Assembly: GCA_025465405.1 (NCBI GenBank) | Contig: JAODNL010000198.1 | Location: 1-6,342 of the forward strand | Source: Pseudonocardiales bacterium | GTDB taxonomy: Bacteria; Actinomycetota; Actinomycetes; Mycobacteriales; Jatrophihabitantaceae | Direction: 5' to 3' | DNA length: 6,342 bases | In this document: positions 1 through 5,698 of the stretch, piece by piece | How positions within the stretch are numbered: the first letter of the stretch is position 1 | Layout: each line of letters begins with the position of its first letter | Program-made: the position numbers and the translations under genes | The notes under the pieces: generated by a model | What the model was told of the DNA's origin: nothing | Seen by the model: only the letters and a program-made list of their open reading frames with translations | The model's database searches: none

Positions 1-519
1 CCAATCACGCAACCGAGCGGCGGTGTTGGCTTCCGCAATCTCCCATGCCGCCCAGTCCGAGACTGCGGGGTAGAGGATCTTGCCGAGGCGGACCTGGTCA
101 TCCAGGGCACGCATAAGCTCCTCGACCGGAGTGAGGACGTCGCGGGCGTGCACCCAATACAGGTCGATGTGGTCGGTCCGCAGTCGACGCAGGCTCGCCT
201 CGATCGAGGCGACTATCTTCTTGCGGTGGTTGCCGGCACTGTTGGGATCAGCCGGGTCGGTCTGGTTGGTGAACTTGGTGGCGAGCACGAACCGGTCGCG
301 GCGGCCTTTGAGCAGCTCGCCGAGGAGGGTTTCCGACGTCCCGTTGGTGTAGACGTCGGCGGTGTCGATGACATTGCCGCCAGCGTCAGCGAACAGGTCC
401 AGCATCCTCGCGCTGACATCTGCCGACGCCCCCCAGCCCCAGTCTTCGCCGAAGGTCATGGTGCCCAGGGCGACCTCCGAGATCCGCACGCCGGTCTTAC
501 CCATAAGCCTGTAACGCAC
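1..519 (-). CDS. Aldo/keto reductase, N-terminal part (3' end off the window)
   Basis: This is the first 173 codons of a cytosolic, NADPH-dependent aldo/keto reductase, a TIM-barrel oxidoreductase acting on aldehydes or ketones. The opening (YRLMGKTGVRISEVALGTMTFG) is typical of the Tas/YajO/IolS-like branch. All four residues of the family's catalytic tetrad are visible: D52 in IDTAD, Y57 in VYTNG, K82 in LATKF and H124 in YWVH. The GTG at 519 is chosen because GAGGG lies six bases upstream and because the protein then starts at the expected place before the first beta strand. An in-frame ATG at 504 has weaker support. The frame is open to the window edge, so about half of a usual 320-350 residue protein is missing. 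The substrate cannot be told. The gene is divergent from the XRE regulator at 701, which probably controls it. Confidence 0.93.
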   Translation of the reverse strand, partial: MRYRLMGKTGVRISEVALGTMTFGEDWGWGASADVSARMLDLFADAGGNVIDTADVYTNGTSETLLGELLKGRRDRFVLATKFTNQTDPADPNSAGNHRKKIVASIEASLRRLRTDHIDLYWVHARDVLTPVEELMRALDDQVRLGKILYPAVSDWAAWEIAEANTAARLRDW

Positions 520-648
520 GAGATTCCCTCACTTCTTCGAATAGCAGGATCAGCGACCAAGGTGGTCACAGGTTCTCAGCGGCTCTGTTTGACTCGCAGT
601 AACCACGACACCGCATCTCACGCCCTAGTGGGAGTCCCCGCTCAAACG

Positions 649-663
649 GGTTCTGACAGAACC
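649..663. promoter_or_regulatory. Perfect odd palindrome, likely regulator operator
   Basis: GGTTCTG-A-CAGAACC is a perfect inverted repeat with 7-base arms around a single central base. It lies in the 181-base gap between the divergent aldo/keto reductase and XRE genes, 37 bases upstream of the regulator's ATG. It overlaps or sits just upstream of the likely XRE promoter. A partial copy, GGTTCTC, occurs at 571-577, nearer the reductase. The position fits autoregulation by the XRE protein together with control of the divergent gene. This is inferred from symmetry and location, since the operator of this protein is not known to me. Confidence 0.6.
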
Positions 664-693
664 TCCCTCGCCGACATGCTCCGGCCGTAGCGT
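653..693 (+). promoter_or_regulatory. Candidate promoter of the XRE regulator, possibly leaderless
   Basis: No Shine-Dalgarno sequence precedes the ATG at 701. TAGCGT at 688-693 fits the actinobacterial -10 pattern TANNNT and ends seven bases before the ATG. That is the same geometry as at the MarR gene in this window and would give a leaderless or nearly leaderless mRNA. However, no good -35 lies 16-18 bases upstream of it. An alternative is CTGACA (653-658) with CATGCT (675-680) at a 16-base spacing, whose -35 lies inside the palindrome. The two readings cannot be separated by eye. Confidence 0.35.
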
Positions 694-700
694 TGAAGCC

Positions 701-1612
701 ATGGACAACCGAAGCGAGGTCCGTGAATTCCTGGCCTCCCGACGCGCCAGGATCAACCCTGGGCAGGCCGGGCTACCCGTCTCCGGTGGCAACCGGCGCG
801 TGCCGGGTCTGCGCCGTGGAGAACTCGCCACCCTCGCCGGGGTCAGCGTCGAGTACTACACCCGCATCGAGCGAGGCAACCTGGGCGGGGTCTCAGACAC
901 AGTCCTGCACGCGATCGCCGGCGCCCTTCAACTCGACGACGCCGAACGAGCACACCTATTCGACCTCGCGCACGCAACCGGCTCGGGGACTACCCGCCGC
1001 CGCCGGCCCACACAACAACACATCCGCCCGAGCGTGCAGCGGATCCTCGACGCGATGACGAATGTCCCGGCGATCGTGGAAAACGGCCGACTCGACATCC
1101 TCGCGGCGAACCGCCTCGGCTACGCCCTCTACTCCGACATCTTCGCCAAGCCGCAGCGGCCGGCAAACCACATCCGATTCGTCTTCCTCGACCCCCGCTC
1201 ACACGACTTCTACCCCGACTGGGAGAGCTCAGCGCACGATGCCGTCGCGGTGCTGCGCGCCGAAGCCGGACACAACCCATACGACCAGGCGGTCACCAAC
1301 CTCATCGGCGAACTGTCCACCCGCAGCGACGAGTTCCGCACCCGCTGGGCCGCGCACAACGTGCGCCAGCACCGCACCGGGACAAAGCGGTTGCACCACC
1401 CCGTCGTCGGTGACCTCGAACTGGCGTTGGAGAAGCTGGACGTCAGCGCCGACCCCGGCTTGATCCTGCTGGCCTACAGCGCCGAACCGGGCTCGCCGTC
1501 ACACGACGCGCTGAGCCTGCTTGCAAGCTGGGCCGCAACCCTCGACCAAGAGCAAGCCTTCCCCGCCGCCGACCAAATGACGATCCCGCCGCCCGACCGG
1601 CCGGAAGCCTGA
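701..1612 (+). CDS. XRE-family HTH regulator with MmyB-like ligand-binding domain
   Basis: This cytoplasmic DNA-binding regulator has 303 residues, the usual size for the family. The N-terminal helix-turn-helix covers about residues 5-75. The signature run LRRGELATLAGVSVEYYTRIERGN at 37-60 is very characteristic of actinobacterial HTH_31/XRE proteins. Residues about 105-275 match the MmyB-like sensor fold, with an N-terminal VENGRLDILAANRLG segment and the late HHPVVGDLELALEKLDV segment. Family members typically sit beside, and often divergent from, a short-chain dehydrogenase or aldo/keto reductase gene. That is the arrangement here, with the reductase at 519 pointing away. The ligand is unknown. 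The ATG at 701 gives the full HTH, and no ribosome binding site is visible. The C-terminal 25 residues are low-complexity and Pro-rich. Confidence 0.93.
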   Translation: MDNRSEVREFLASRRARINPGQAGLPVSGGNRRVPGLRRGELATLAGVSVEYYTRIERGNLGGVSDTVLHAIAGALQLDDAERAHLFDLAHATGSGTTRRRRPTQQHIRPSVQRILDAMTNVPAIVENGRLDILAANRLGYALYSDIFAKPQRPANHIRFVFLDPRSHDFYPDWESSAHDAVAVLRAEAGHNPYDQAVTNLIGELSTRSDEFRTRWAAHNVRQHRTGTKRLHHPVVGDLELALEKLDVSADPGLILLAYSAEPGSPSHDALSLLASWAATLDQEQAFPAADQMTIPPPDRPEA

Positions 1613-1689
1613 GCCGCTGACTGGAGTAACGACGGAACCGGCAGGGAAGGGCTTCGCAGCACCATTCAGGCGTGAGAGTGCGGTTGTGT

Positions 1690-1720
1690 CCGACTCTGAT
1701 TCATTCATCAGTGCGGTCGG
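1690..1720. terminator. Candidate hairpin between convergent XRE and MarR genes
   Basis: CCGAC and CTGAT on the left pair with ATCAG and GTCGG on the right. The loop is the six bases TCATTC, and the stem is broken by an asymmetric bulge of one base against four. It lies 77 bases after the XRE stop codon. There is no T-run, as is common for actinobacterial hairpin terminators. It could serve either strand. The rest of the 217-base gap (1613-1829) shows no gene. Confidence 0.35.
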
Positions 1721-1819
1721 CGGGTGATAACCCCAGCCGCTCAGACGGAGTTCCCTTACTCGGACAGCGGGAGGAGCGTGCGTTTCTCTCGCGTCAGTGA
1801 TGGCTCTCGCTGAACCACT

Positions 1820-1845
1820 GCAGTCCAAGTCAGGTCGCGGACTGC
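1820..1845 (-). terminator. Inverted repeat across the MarR stop codon
   Basis: GCAGTCC (1820-1826) and GGACTGC (1839-1845) are perfect 7-base arms with a 12-base loop that contains the MarR stop codon. It may help to end MarR transcription or protect the 3' end. No T-run follows on the minus strand, so a terminator role is only tentative. Confidence 0.25.
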
Positions 1846-2330
1846 GCAGCGTTCTGGCGATCGGCGATTCGGGTCAGCAGATCCAGCAGGAGGATCCGCT
1901 GCTCGGGGTCCACACCGTCCAGTGCGCGCGCCTCGGCGGCATCTCGGGCGGTGGCGAACTTGGCGTACACGCGTCGGCCCGCCGGTGTGATCTGAGGAAT
2001 CCGGACCCGGCGATCGGCCGGATCGACCGTCCGCACGACCAGCTGCTGCTGCTCCAAGCGGTCGAGCACGCTGATCAGCGTCGTCTTGTCGACGCATACC
2101 ATCCGGCTCAGTTCGAGCTGGGTGCGCTGCTCACCGTCATCGAGCACGGCGAGCACGAGCCAGTCGCGCACGTCGTTGAGACCCATCTCGACGGCCGCGC
2201 GGTCAAGATCGACTGTCATTCGGTCGACCGCAGCGTGGAGCAGGAAGGTCAGATCGGCCGGCCGGAACAGCGCCGAGCAGGGCCCGGTGGCCGGCTCGGT
2301 CGCTGTTGCTGTTGCCTGGCGAGCGCCCAT
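1830..2330 (-). CDS. MarR-family transcriptional regulator
   Basis: This is a winged-helix repressor of the MarR family, 166 residues from the chosen start. Helices at about 24-62 form the dimerisation part. The DNA-binding helices follow (LSRMVCVDKTTLISVLDRLE at 74-93), and then the wing motif DPADRRVRIPQITPAG at 103-118, which matches the family's DxRxxxxxLTxxG pattern. Two cysteines (C18 and C79, the latter in the DNA-binding region) could matter if the protein senses oxidants, but no known redox pattern is clear. The ATG at 2330 is preferred because a TTGACG-17-TAGCAT promoter ends seven bases upstream of it. That -10 box overlaps the alternative ATG at 2339, which would therefore lie upstream of the transcript. 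A TTG at 2366 would overlap the -35 box. The gene is divergent from the MFS pump at 2473, the usual partner of such repressors. Confidence 0.93.
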   Translation of the reverse strand: MGARQATATATEPATGPCSALFRPADLTFLLHAAVDRMTVDLDRAAVEMGLNDVRDWLVLAVLDDGEQRTQLELSRMVCVDKTTLISVLDRLEQQQLVVRTVDPADRRVRIPQITPAGRRVYAKFATARDAAEARALDGVDPEQRILLLDLLTRIADRQNAAQSAT

Positions 2331-2337
2331 GACTCGC

Positions 2338-2366
2338 ATGCTAGCCGCAGATCGAACTATCGTCAA
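2338..2366 (-). promoter_or_regulatory. MarR gene promoter, leaderless geometry
   Basis: On the minus strand, TTGACG (2366-2361) and TAGCAT (2343-2338) are separated by exactly 17 bases. Seven bases later comes the ATG at 2330, so transcription would begin at or within a base or two of the start codon. No Shine-Dalgarno sequence is present, which agrees with a leaderless transcript. Leaderless genes are common in actinobacteria. Confidence 0.65.
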
Positions 2367-2387
2367 ACGTCGGATTAGTGAATATCG

Positions 2388-2409
2388 GATCGTCTTGACT
2401 CGGACGATC
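2388..2409. promoter_or_regulatory. Inverted repeat over the MFS -35 box, likely MarR operator
   Basis: GATCGTC (2388-2394) and GACGATC (2403-2409) are perfect 7-base arms around an 8-base spacer. The -35 hexamer TTGACT of the transporter promoter fills most of the spacer. The 22-base span with a centre-to-centre arm distance of 15 is of the size MarR dimers usually bind. A bound repressor would block RNA polymerase at the pump promoter. Assignment to this MarR protein is inferred from position. Confidence 0.6.
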
Positions 2410-2423
2410 TGAGTTCGTAGCGT
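2395..2423 (+). promoter_or_regulatory. MFS transporter promoter
   Basis: TTGACT (2395-2400) and TAGCGT (2418-2423) are separated by exactly 17 bases. The predicted transcription start is near 2430, giving a leader of about 43 bases. That leader carries the ribosome binding site AAAGGA (2460-2465), seven bases before the ATG. The -35 lies back-to-back with the MarR gene's -35, the two being 28 bases apart. Confidence 0.65.
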
Positions 2424-2472
2424 GTGATTTGCCTTCGAGGAATGTCGAACCGATCAGCCAAAGGACCCCGCT

Positions 2473-3981
2473 ATGACCACGAGCCATACCGATCCGTACG
2501 TCGCCGTTGACCCGCGTCGCTGGCTGGCGTTGGGCGTCATCGCCGTCGCCCAGCTGATAGTGGTGCTCGATGCGAGCATCGTAAACATCGCCCTGCCGTC
2601 GGCCCAGCACTCCCTGCACATCTCCAACGCCAACCGGCAATGGGTGGTCACCGCGTACGCGCTCGCGTTCGGCGGACTGCTGCTGCTCGGCGGCCGAATA
2701 GCTGACTTCATCGGGCGCAAGCGCGCATTTGTCATCGGCCTGATCGGCTTCGGGGTGGCATCGGCGATCGGCGGCATCGCGCAGAATCAGGGCGAGCTGT
2801 TCGCCGCCCGAGGTCTGCAGGGCGCCTTCGCGGCGTTGATGGCGCCGGCCGCGCTCTCGCTGATCACGATCACCTTCACCGCGCCGCGCGAGCGAGCCAA
2901 GGCCTTCGCGGTCTACGGAGGCATCTCCGGCGGCGGCGCGGCGCTCGGGCTGATCCTCGGTGGCGTGCTCACCGAGTACGCGTCTTGGCGGTGGACCCTG
3001 CTGGTCAACACCCCCATCGCCATCGCAACCGCCATCGCGGCTCTGCTCGTGGTTCGCGAGAGCCGCGCAGAGGGCAAGCCGCACTACGACATCCCCGGTG
3101 TGATCACCAGCACGCTCGGCCTCGTCGCTCTGGTGTATGGCTTCACCAAGGCCAACGAGAGCGGCTGGTCGGCCAGCAGCACCGTCGTCCTCCTAGCCGC
3201 CGCCGTCGTCCTGCTCGTCGCGTTCGTCGTGATCGAGAGGAACACCGCCGAGCCGCTGCTGCCGCCACGAGTGTTCACCGAACGCAACCGTGCCGGTGCT
3301 TTCCTGGTCTCGCTGCTGATCGGGCTGGCGCTGTTCGGCATGTTCTTGTTCCTCGTCTATTACATGCAGGGCACGTTGCACTATTCGGCCTTGAAGTCCG
3401 GGCTGGCTTTCCTGCCCTTCAGTGCCGGCATCGTGGTGGCGGCCGGTCTGGCCAGCGGGCTACTCCCGCGCATCGGGCCCCGTCCACTCATGGCCGGTGG
3501 CACTGCCGCGGCGGCGGTGGGCATGGCCCTGTTCACCCAGATCAAGGTCGATTCCAGCTTCACCGTGCATGTGCTCCCGGCCGAGATCGTGATGAGCCTC
3601 GGCATGGGATTTGCGTTCGTCGCTCTGTCGAGCACCGCGCTCATCGGCGTCGCTGATCGGGACGCGGGCGTAGCCAGTGCTCTTGTCAACACCACTCAGC
3701 AGGTCGGCGGCTCGCTTGGGACCGCGCTACTCAACACCATCGCCGCATCGGCAACCGTCCACTACATCACCACTCACGGCGCGGGCAGCGGCTCTGCAGC
3801 AGCAGTGCACGGCTACACCGTTGCGTTCACCTGGGGCCTCGGCGCGCTCATCCTCGCCACCGTCCTGTCGCTCGTGCTGGTGACCAAACAGAGCCGCCCG
3901 GCATCCAGCGACAACGCCAACGGCACCGCCAGCGATGAGACTGCCCTCGAGCACGCCGAAGAGCTTGGAGCCATCCTCTAG
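2473..3981 (+). CDS. MFS drug-efflux-type transporter, DHA2 family (EmrB/QacA-like)
   Basis: This is an integral cytoplasmic-membrane protein of 502 residues. That is the size of the DHA2 drug:H+ antiporters, which have 14 membrane helices. Family motifs are in order: LDASIVNIALP in helix 1 (32-42), motif A GGRIADFIGRKRAF between helices 2 and 3 (73-86), and the motif C region with GISGGGAALGLILGG in helix 5, followed by SWRWTLLVNTPI (149-182). Long hydrophobic stretches continue to about residue 470. The tail is hydrophilic and acidic, and probably cytoplasmic. Such pumps exchange protons for hydrophobic drugs, dyes or the cell's own products, and the substrate here cannot be read from sequence. 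The start has a good ribosome binding site (AAAGGA, seven bases away). Divergence from a MarR gene with a shared operator region points to substrate-induced efflux. Confidence 0.94.
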   Translation: MTTSHTDPYVAVDPRRWLALGVIAVAQLIVVLDASIVNIALPSAQHSLHISNANRQWVVTAYALAFGGLLLLGGRIADFIGRKRAFVIGLIGFGVASAIGGIAQNQGELFAARGLQGAFAALMAPAALSLITITFTAPRERAKAFAVYGGISGGGAALGLILGGVLTEYASWRWTLLVNTPIAIATAIAALLVVRESRAEGKPHYDIPGVITSTLGLVALVYGFTKANESGWSASSTVVLLAAAVVLLVAFVVIERNTAEPLLPPRVFTERNRAGAFLVSLLIGLALFGMFLFLVYYMQGTLHYSALKSGLAFLPFSAGIVVAAGLASGLLPRIGPRPLMAGGTAAAAVGMALFTQIKVDSSFTVHVLPAEIVMSLGMGFAFVALSSTALIGVADRDAGVASALVNTTQQVGGSLGTALLNTIAASATVHYITTHGAGSGSAAAVHGYTVAFTWGLGALILATVLSLVLVTKQSRPASSDNANGTASDETALEHAEELGAIL

Positions 3982-3994
3982 TCGGCTCCTCGCC

Positions 3995-4039
3995 GCCCCG
4001 ATCGGCTGATTCGTGGCAACGTCGACAGCTGATCGGGGC
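3995..4039 (+). terminator. Strong hairpin 13 bases after the MFS stop codon
   Basis: GCCCCGATCGGCTG (3995-4008) pairs with CAGCTGATCGGGGC (4026-4039). This forms a 14-base-pair stem that is perfect except for one G-U pair, with a 17-base loop. There is no T-run after it. The stability and the position right behind the transporter fit a transcription terminator of the T-less type found in GC-rich actinobacteria. Confidence 0.6.
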
Positions 4040-4078
4040 ACAGCGCGGCTGCTCCGAGTAACCGCGGAGCGTCTGTGC
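4038..4078. other. Nested hairpin, partly overlapping the MFS terminator
   Basis: An inner stem of GCTCCG (4051-4056) with CGGAGC (4065-4070) has an 8-base loop. It is enclosed by GCACAG (4038-4043) and CTGTGC (4073-4078). The outer left arm shares two bases (4038-4039) with the preceding hairpin, so the complete forms of the two compete at that point. It may reinforce termination. A small structured RNA is possible but unsupported. Confidence 0.3.
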
Positions 4079-4116
4079 TCGGCATAGTCGATACGGGTGC
4101 CGCGCCGAGACGGATG

Positions 4117-4156
4117 TGGCGGCCGCCGGTTGGCGTCGTCCAACCGGCGGCCGCCA
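4117..4156. terminator. 17-base-pair perfect hairpin between convergent genes
   Basis: Arms 4117-4133 and 4140-4156 are perfectly complementary over 17 bases, with a core of GGCGGCCGCCGGTTGG. The loop is six bases, CGTCGT. It stands between the converging MFS and fic genes and could stop transcription from either side. No T-run is present on either strand. It is the longest perfect inverted repeat I found in the window. Confidence 0.6.
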
Positions 4157-4355
4157 ACCGTCAGCGGGCCACCAGTGCTGCGACGCCGACGTCGACACCG
4201 CGGCCGAGGTGATCAATCGCTGTCTCGTCCCGCGCGGCGTGATCGCCTAGAACGCAATCCGCTATTCGCTCGAGGTCGGTGGCTACGCGGCAACCGAATG
4301 GGGGATGGCGCCTGACGGCGCCGCTGCGGCCGTCGAGCATCACTGTCAGACGGGG
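4157..4355 (+). other. Gene-free stretch, possibly decayed coding sequence
   Basis: No intact gene is assigned here. One plus-strand frame looks coding-like. From 4182 it reads DADVDTAAEVINRCLVPRGV and so on to a TAG at 4248-4250. It then continues in the same frame as NAIRYSLEVGGYAATEWGM with mostly G or C at third positions. I cannot place these fragments in a family, and there is no start codon with a ribosome binding site. The frame stays open past 4358, antisense to the end of fic, which weakens the case because antisense frames of GC-rich genes often look open. It is either a remnant of a lost gene or chance. Confidence 0.2.
4307..4322 (-). terminator. Short hairpin downstream of fic
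   Basis: GGCGCC occurs twice around the four bases TGAC, giving a 6-base-pair, all-GC stem with a tight loop. It starts 33 bases beyond the fic stop codon on the minus strand. It is a plausible T-less terminator for fic, but short GC palindromes are frequent in such DNA. Confidence 0.3.
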
Positions 4356-5633
4356 TTACCGCTTCGCTCGGCGGTGCGGGACGCGGCGTGCCGGTTCGCT
4401 GACGCGGGTGTTCCCCTCCGGGCTGGCGAGCTGGCGCTCCAGGTCGGCGAACGCATCGACGATCTCGGAGGCTTCGAATGCACGGTTGCGTCGGCCTACC
4501 GTGATTTGTGTCAGGATCCCCGCTTCGACCAGTCTGCCGATGGCCTCGTTTGTCTGCGGGAAGCTGCGTCCGATCAACTCGGACGCGCTGTTCACGGAGA
4601 CGACGGGTGCGCCGAGCAGCGCGCCCAAGAGCCGGTCTGTCGCGGACTGGGCGCGCACACGTCCCACGCGATCGCGCCAATTCAGTTCGATCGCCTGCGC
4701 GCGCGTCTCGAACGATGCCGCGTCATCGACCGCCCGGCGGCATGCCGCTGCGAAGCGGCCCAGCCAGAGGTTGAGTCCGTCCTGCGCCGTGCGCGATGTG
4801 GCGGCACCTCGGTATCGGGTTGCCGCTAGTCCCGTGACGTAGTCGCGTGCCCACGTCGCGAGGATGAGCGACACCGGGGGGAGTACCCGTAGCGCGAGAC
4901 CGCGACGCCGCAGCACGAGATGGATCAGCGCCCGGCCGGTTCTGCCGTTGCCGTCGACGAAGGGGTGGATGGTCTCGAACTGCGCATGGGCGATTGCCGC
5001 CTGCGCGACCGCGGGCAGGTCGTCGCCGTTGCAGAACGCGCAGAGGTCATCGAGCAGTCCTTCGACCAGCTCGTGCGGCGGTGGGACGAAGTCTGCCGCG
5101 CAGGGGTTGTAGTCGCTTCCGCCGATCCAGTTCTGTTGGGTGCGGATCTTCCCGGCCTGGGCCTGCAGCCGGGTGCCGCTCAAGAGTCGACGATGGAAGG
5201 CCAGGAGTTGGTCGACGGTGAGGTCATCGCCGGGCGCGATCCCGTGGACCGCCTGCGACATCGCGTCGATGTTCGCGAGCACCTCAGACGCCGTGACGTC
5301 GCTCGGTTGTTCTCCAAGCTGCGTCGCCGCCTCAGCCCGCAGCAGCCGGCGCGCACCGATCTCGAGGCCCTCGATGCGCGACGAGGCAACCGACTCGGCG
5401 CGCAGGAGGATGCGCGCTAGCGCCTCGGTGTCGCTCAGCGACAAGGCCTCCGCGTCAAAGCGCGCGATCGCGGCCGCTGCCTCGGCGATGTCCGCCGCGA
5501 CCTCGCCCTGCAGCGTGATCGCACGTCCGACAAGCAGGTCAGGCACGTACGCTTCGTACTCGCACGGTTGGCCGTCGTGCCGTGAAGGCGCAGCCAGATC
5601 TGGCTGCCAGCGACGTCGGATAACCCTTGCCAT
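4356..5633 (-). CDS. Fic-domain protein (probable AMP-transferase), self-inhibited, with winged-helix tail
   Basis: This 425-residue protein is probably cytoplasmic. Fic enzymes usually transfer AMP from ATP to a hydroxyl side chain of a target protein. Residues about 15-110 form the Fic N-terminal region, with the inhibitory motif (S/T)xxxE(G/N) seen as S84-SRI-E88-G89. Such N-terminal placement defines class II Fic proteins, in which the glutamate blocks ATP binding. The flap that positions the target is TQQNWIGGSD (165-174). The catalytic motif HPFVDGNGRTGR (223-234) is complete, with H223, D227, N229 and R231. Residues about 330-400 look like a winged helix-turn-helix (SASELIGRSFPQTNEAIGRL, then a QITVGRRNRAFEA wing), and the tail is basic. 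The ATG at 5633 has an excellent AAGGAGGA site. No separate antitoxin gene lies beside it. The target is unknown. The winged helix and the repeats at its promoter suggest autoregulation. Confidence 0.93.
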   Translation of the reverse strand: MARVIRRRWQPDLAAPSRHDGQPCEYEAYVPDLLVGRAITLQGEVAADIAEAAAAIARFDAEALSLSDTEALARILLRAESVASSRIEGLEIGARRLLRAEAATQLGEQPSDVTASEVLANIDAMSQAVHGIAPGDDLTVDQLLAFHRRLLSGTRLQAQAGKIRTQQNWIGGSDYNPCAADFVPPPHELVEGLLDDLCAFCNGDDLPAVAQAAIAHAQFETIHPFVDGNGRTGRALIHLVLRRRGLALRVLPPVSLILATWARDYVTGLAATRYRGAATSRTAQDGLNLWLGRFAAACRRAVDDAASFETRAQAIELNWRDRVGRVRAQSATDRLLGALLGAPVVSVNSASELIGRSFPQTNEAIGRLVEAGILTQITVGRRNRAFEASEIVDAFADLERQLASPEGNTRVSEPARRVPHRRAKR

Positions 5634-5655
5634 GCGTCCTCCTTGTTAAGGGTTA
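5621..5655 (-). promoter_or_regulatory. Inverted repeat enclosing the fic ribosome binding site and start codon
   Basis: Read along the fic mRNA, TAACCCTT (5655-5648) is followed 19 bases later by its perfect complement AAGGGTTA (5628-5621), which covers codons 2-5. The 19-base interval holds AAGGAGGA and the ATG. In RNA this would be an 8-base-pair hairpin presenting the ribosome binding site and start codon in the loop. In DNA it would be a symmetric protein site. The same motif is repeated upstream, so a DNA operator is the simpler reading. Confidence 0.5.
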
Positions 5656-5698
5656 TGCTACTACCCTAAATAAGTTGCGTGGGTATTAAGGGTTACGC
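5646..5698. repeat. Direct repeats TTAAGGGTTA(T/C)GC in the fic promoter
   Basis: TTAAGGGTTATGC (5646-5658) and TTAAGGGTTACGC (5686-5698) match at 12 of 13 positions, and their starts are 40 bases apart, about four DNA turns. Between them lies an imperfect reverse copy, ACCCTAAA (5663-5670). A further reverse copy, TAACCCTT, is at 5621-5628. The region is strikingly AT-rich for this genome and must contain the fic promoter. Minus-strand TATTTA (5672-5667), TAGGGT (5667-5662) and TAGCAT (5660-5655) are possible -10 boxes, but none has a convincing -35. The repeats therefore bracket the probable promoter core. Confidence 0.6.

Noticed and set aside
555..567. Inverted repeat GACCA-AGG-TGGTC near the reductase start
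   Set aside because: The arms are only five bases, a level expected by chance. The 649-663 palindrome is a much better operator candidate.
589..619. TTGACT as a -35 box for the XRE gene
   Set aside because: The hexamer is good, but nothing like TANNNT lies 16-19 bases downstream, and it would leave a long leader.
148..690. Open frame on the plus strand over the aldo/keto reductase
   Set aside because: It is antisense to a reductase whose full catalytic tetrad is visible on the minus strand. Its own protein resembles nothing.
1797..2378. Plus-strand open frame of 193 codons over the MarR gene
   Set aside because: It is antisense to a clear MarR protein with a wing motif, and its codons mirror that frame.
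2341..3084. Minus-strand open frame of 247 codons over the MFS gene and promoter
   Set aside because: It is an antisense frame of the transporter and rich in Arg, Gly and Gln, as is usual for GC-rich shadows. It would also run through the divergent promoters.
4305..4829. Plus-strand open frames antisense to the fic 3' half
   Set aside because: The minus-strand Fic protein has intact motifs across this region, and the plus frames show no family features.
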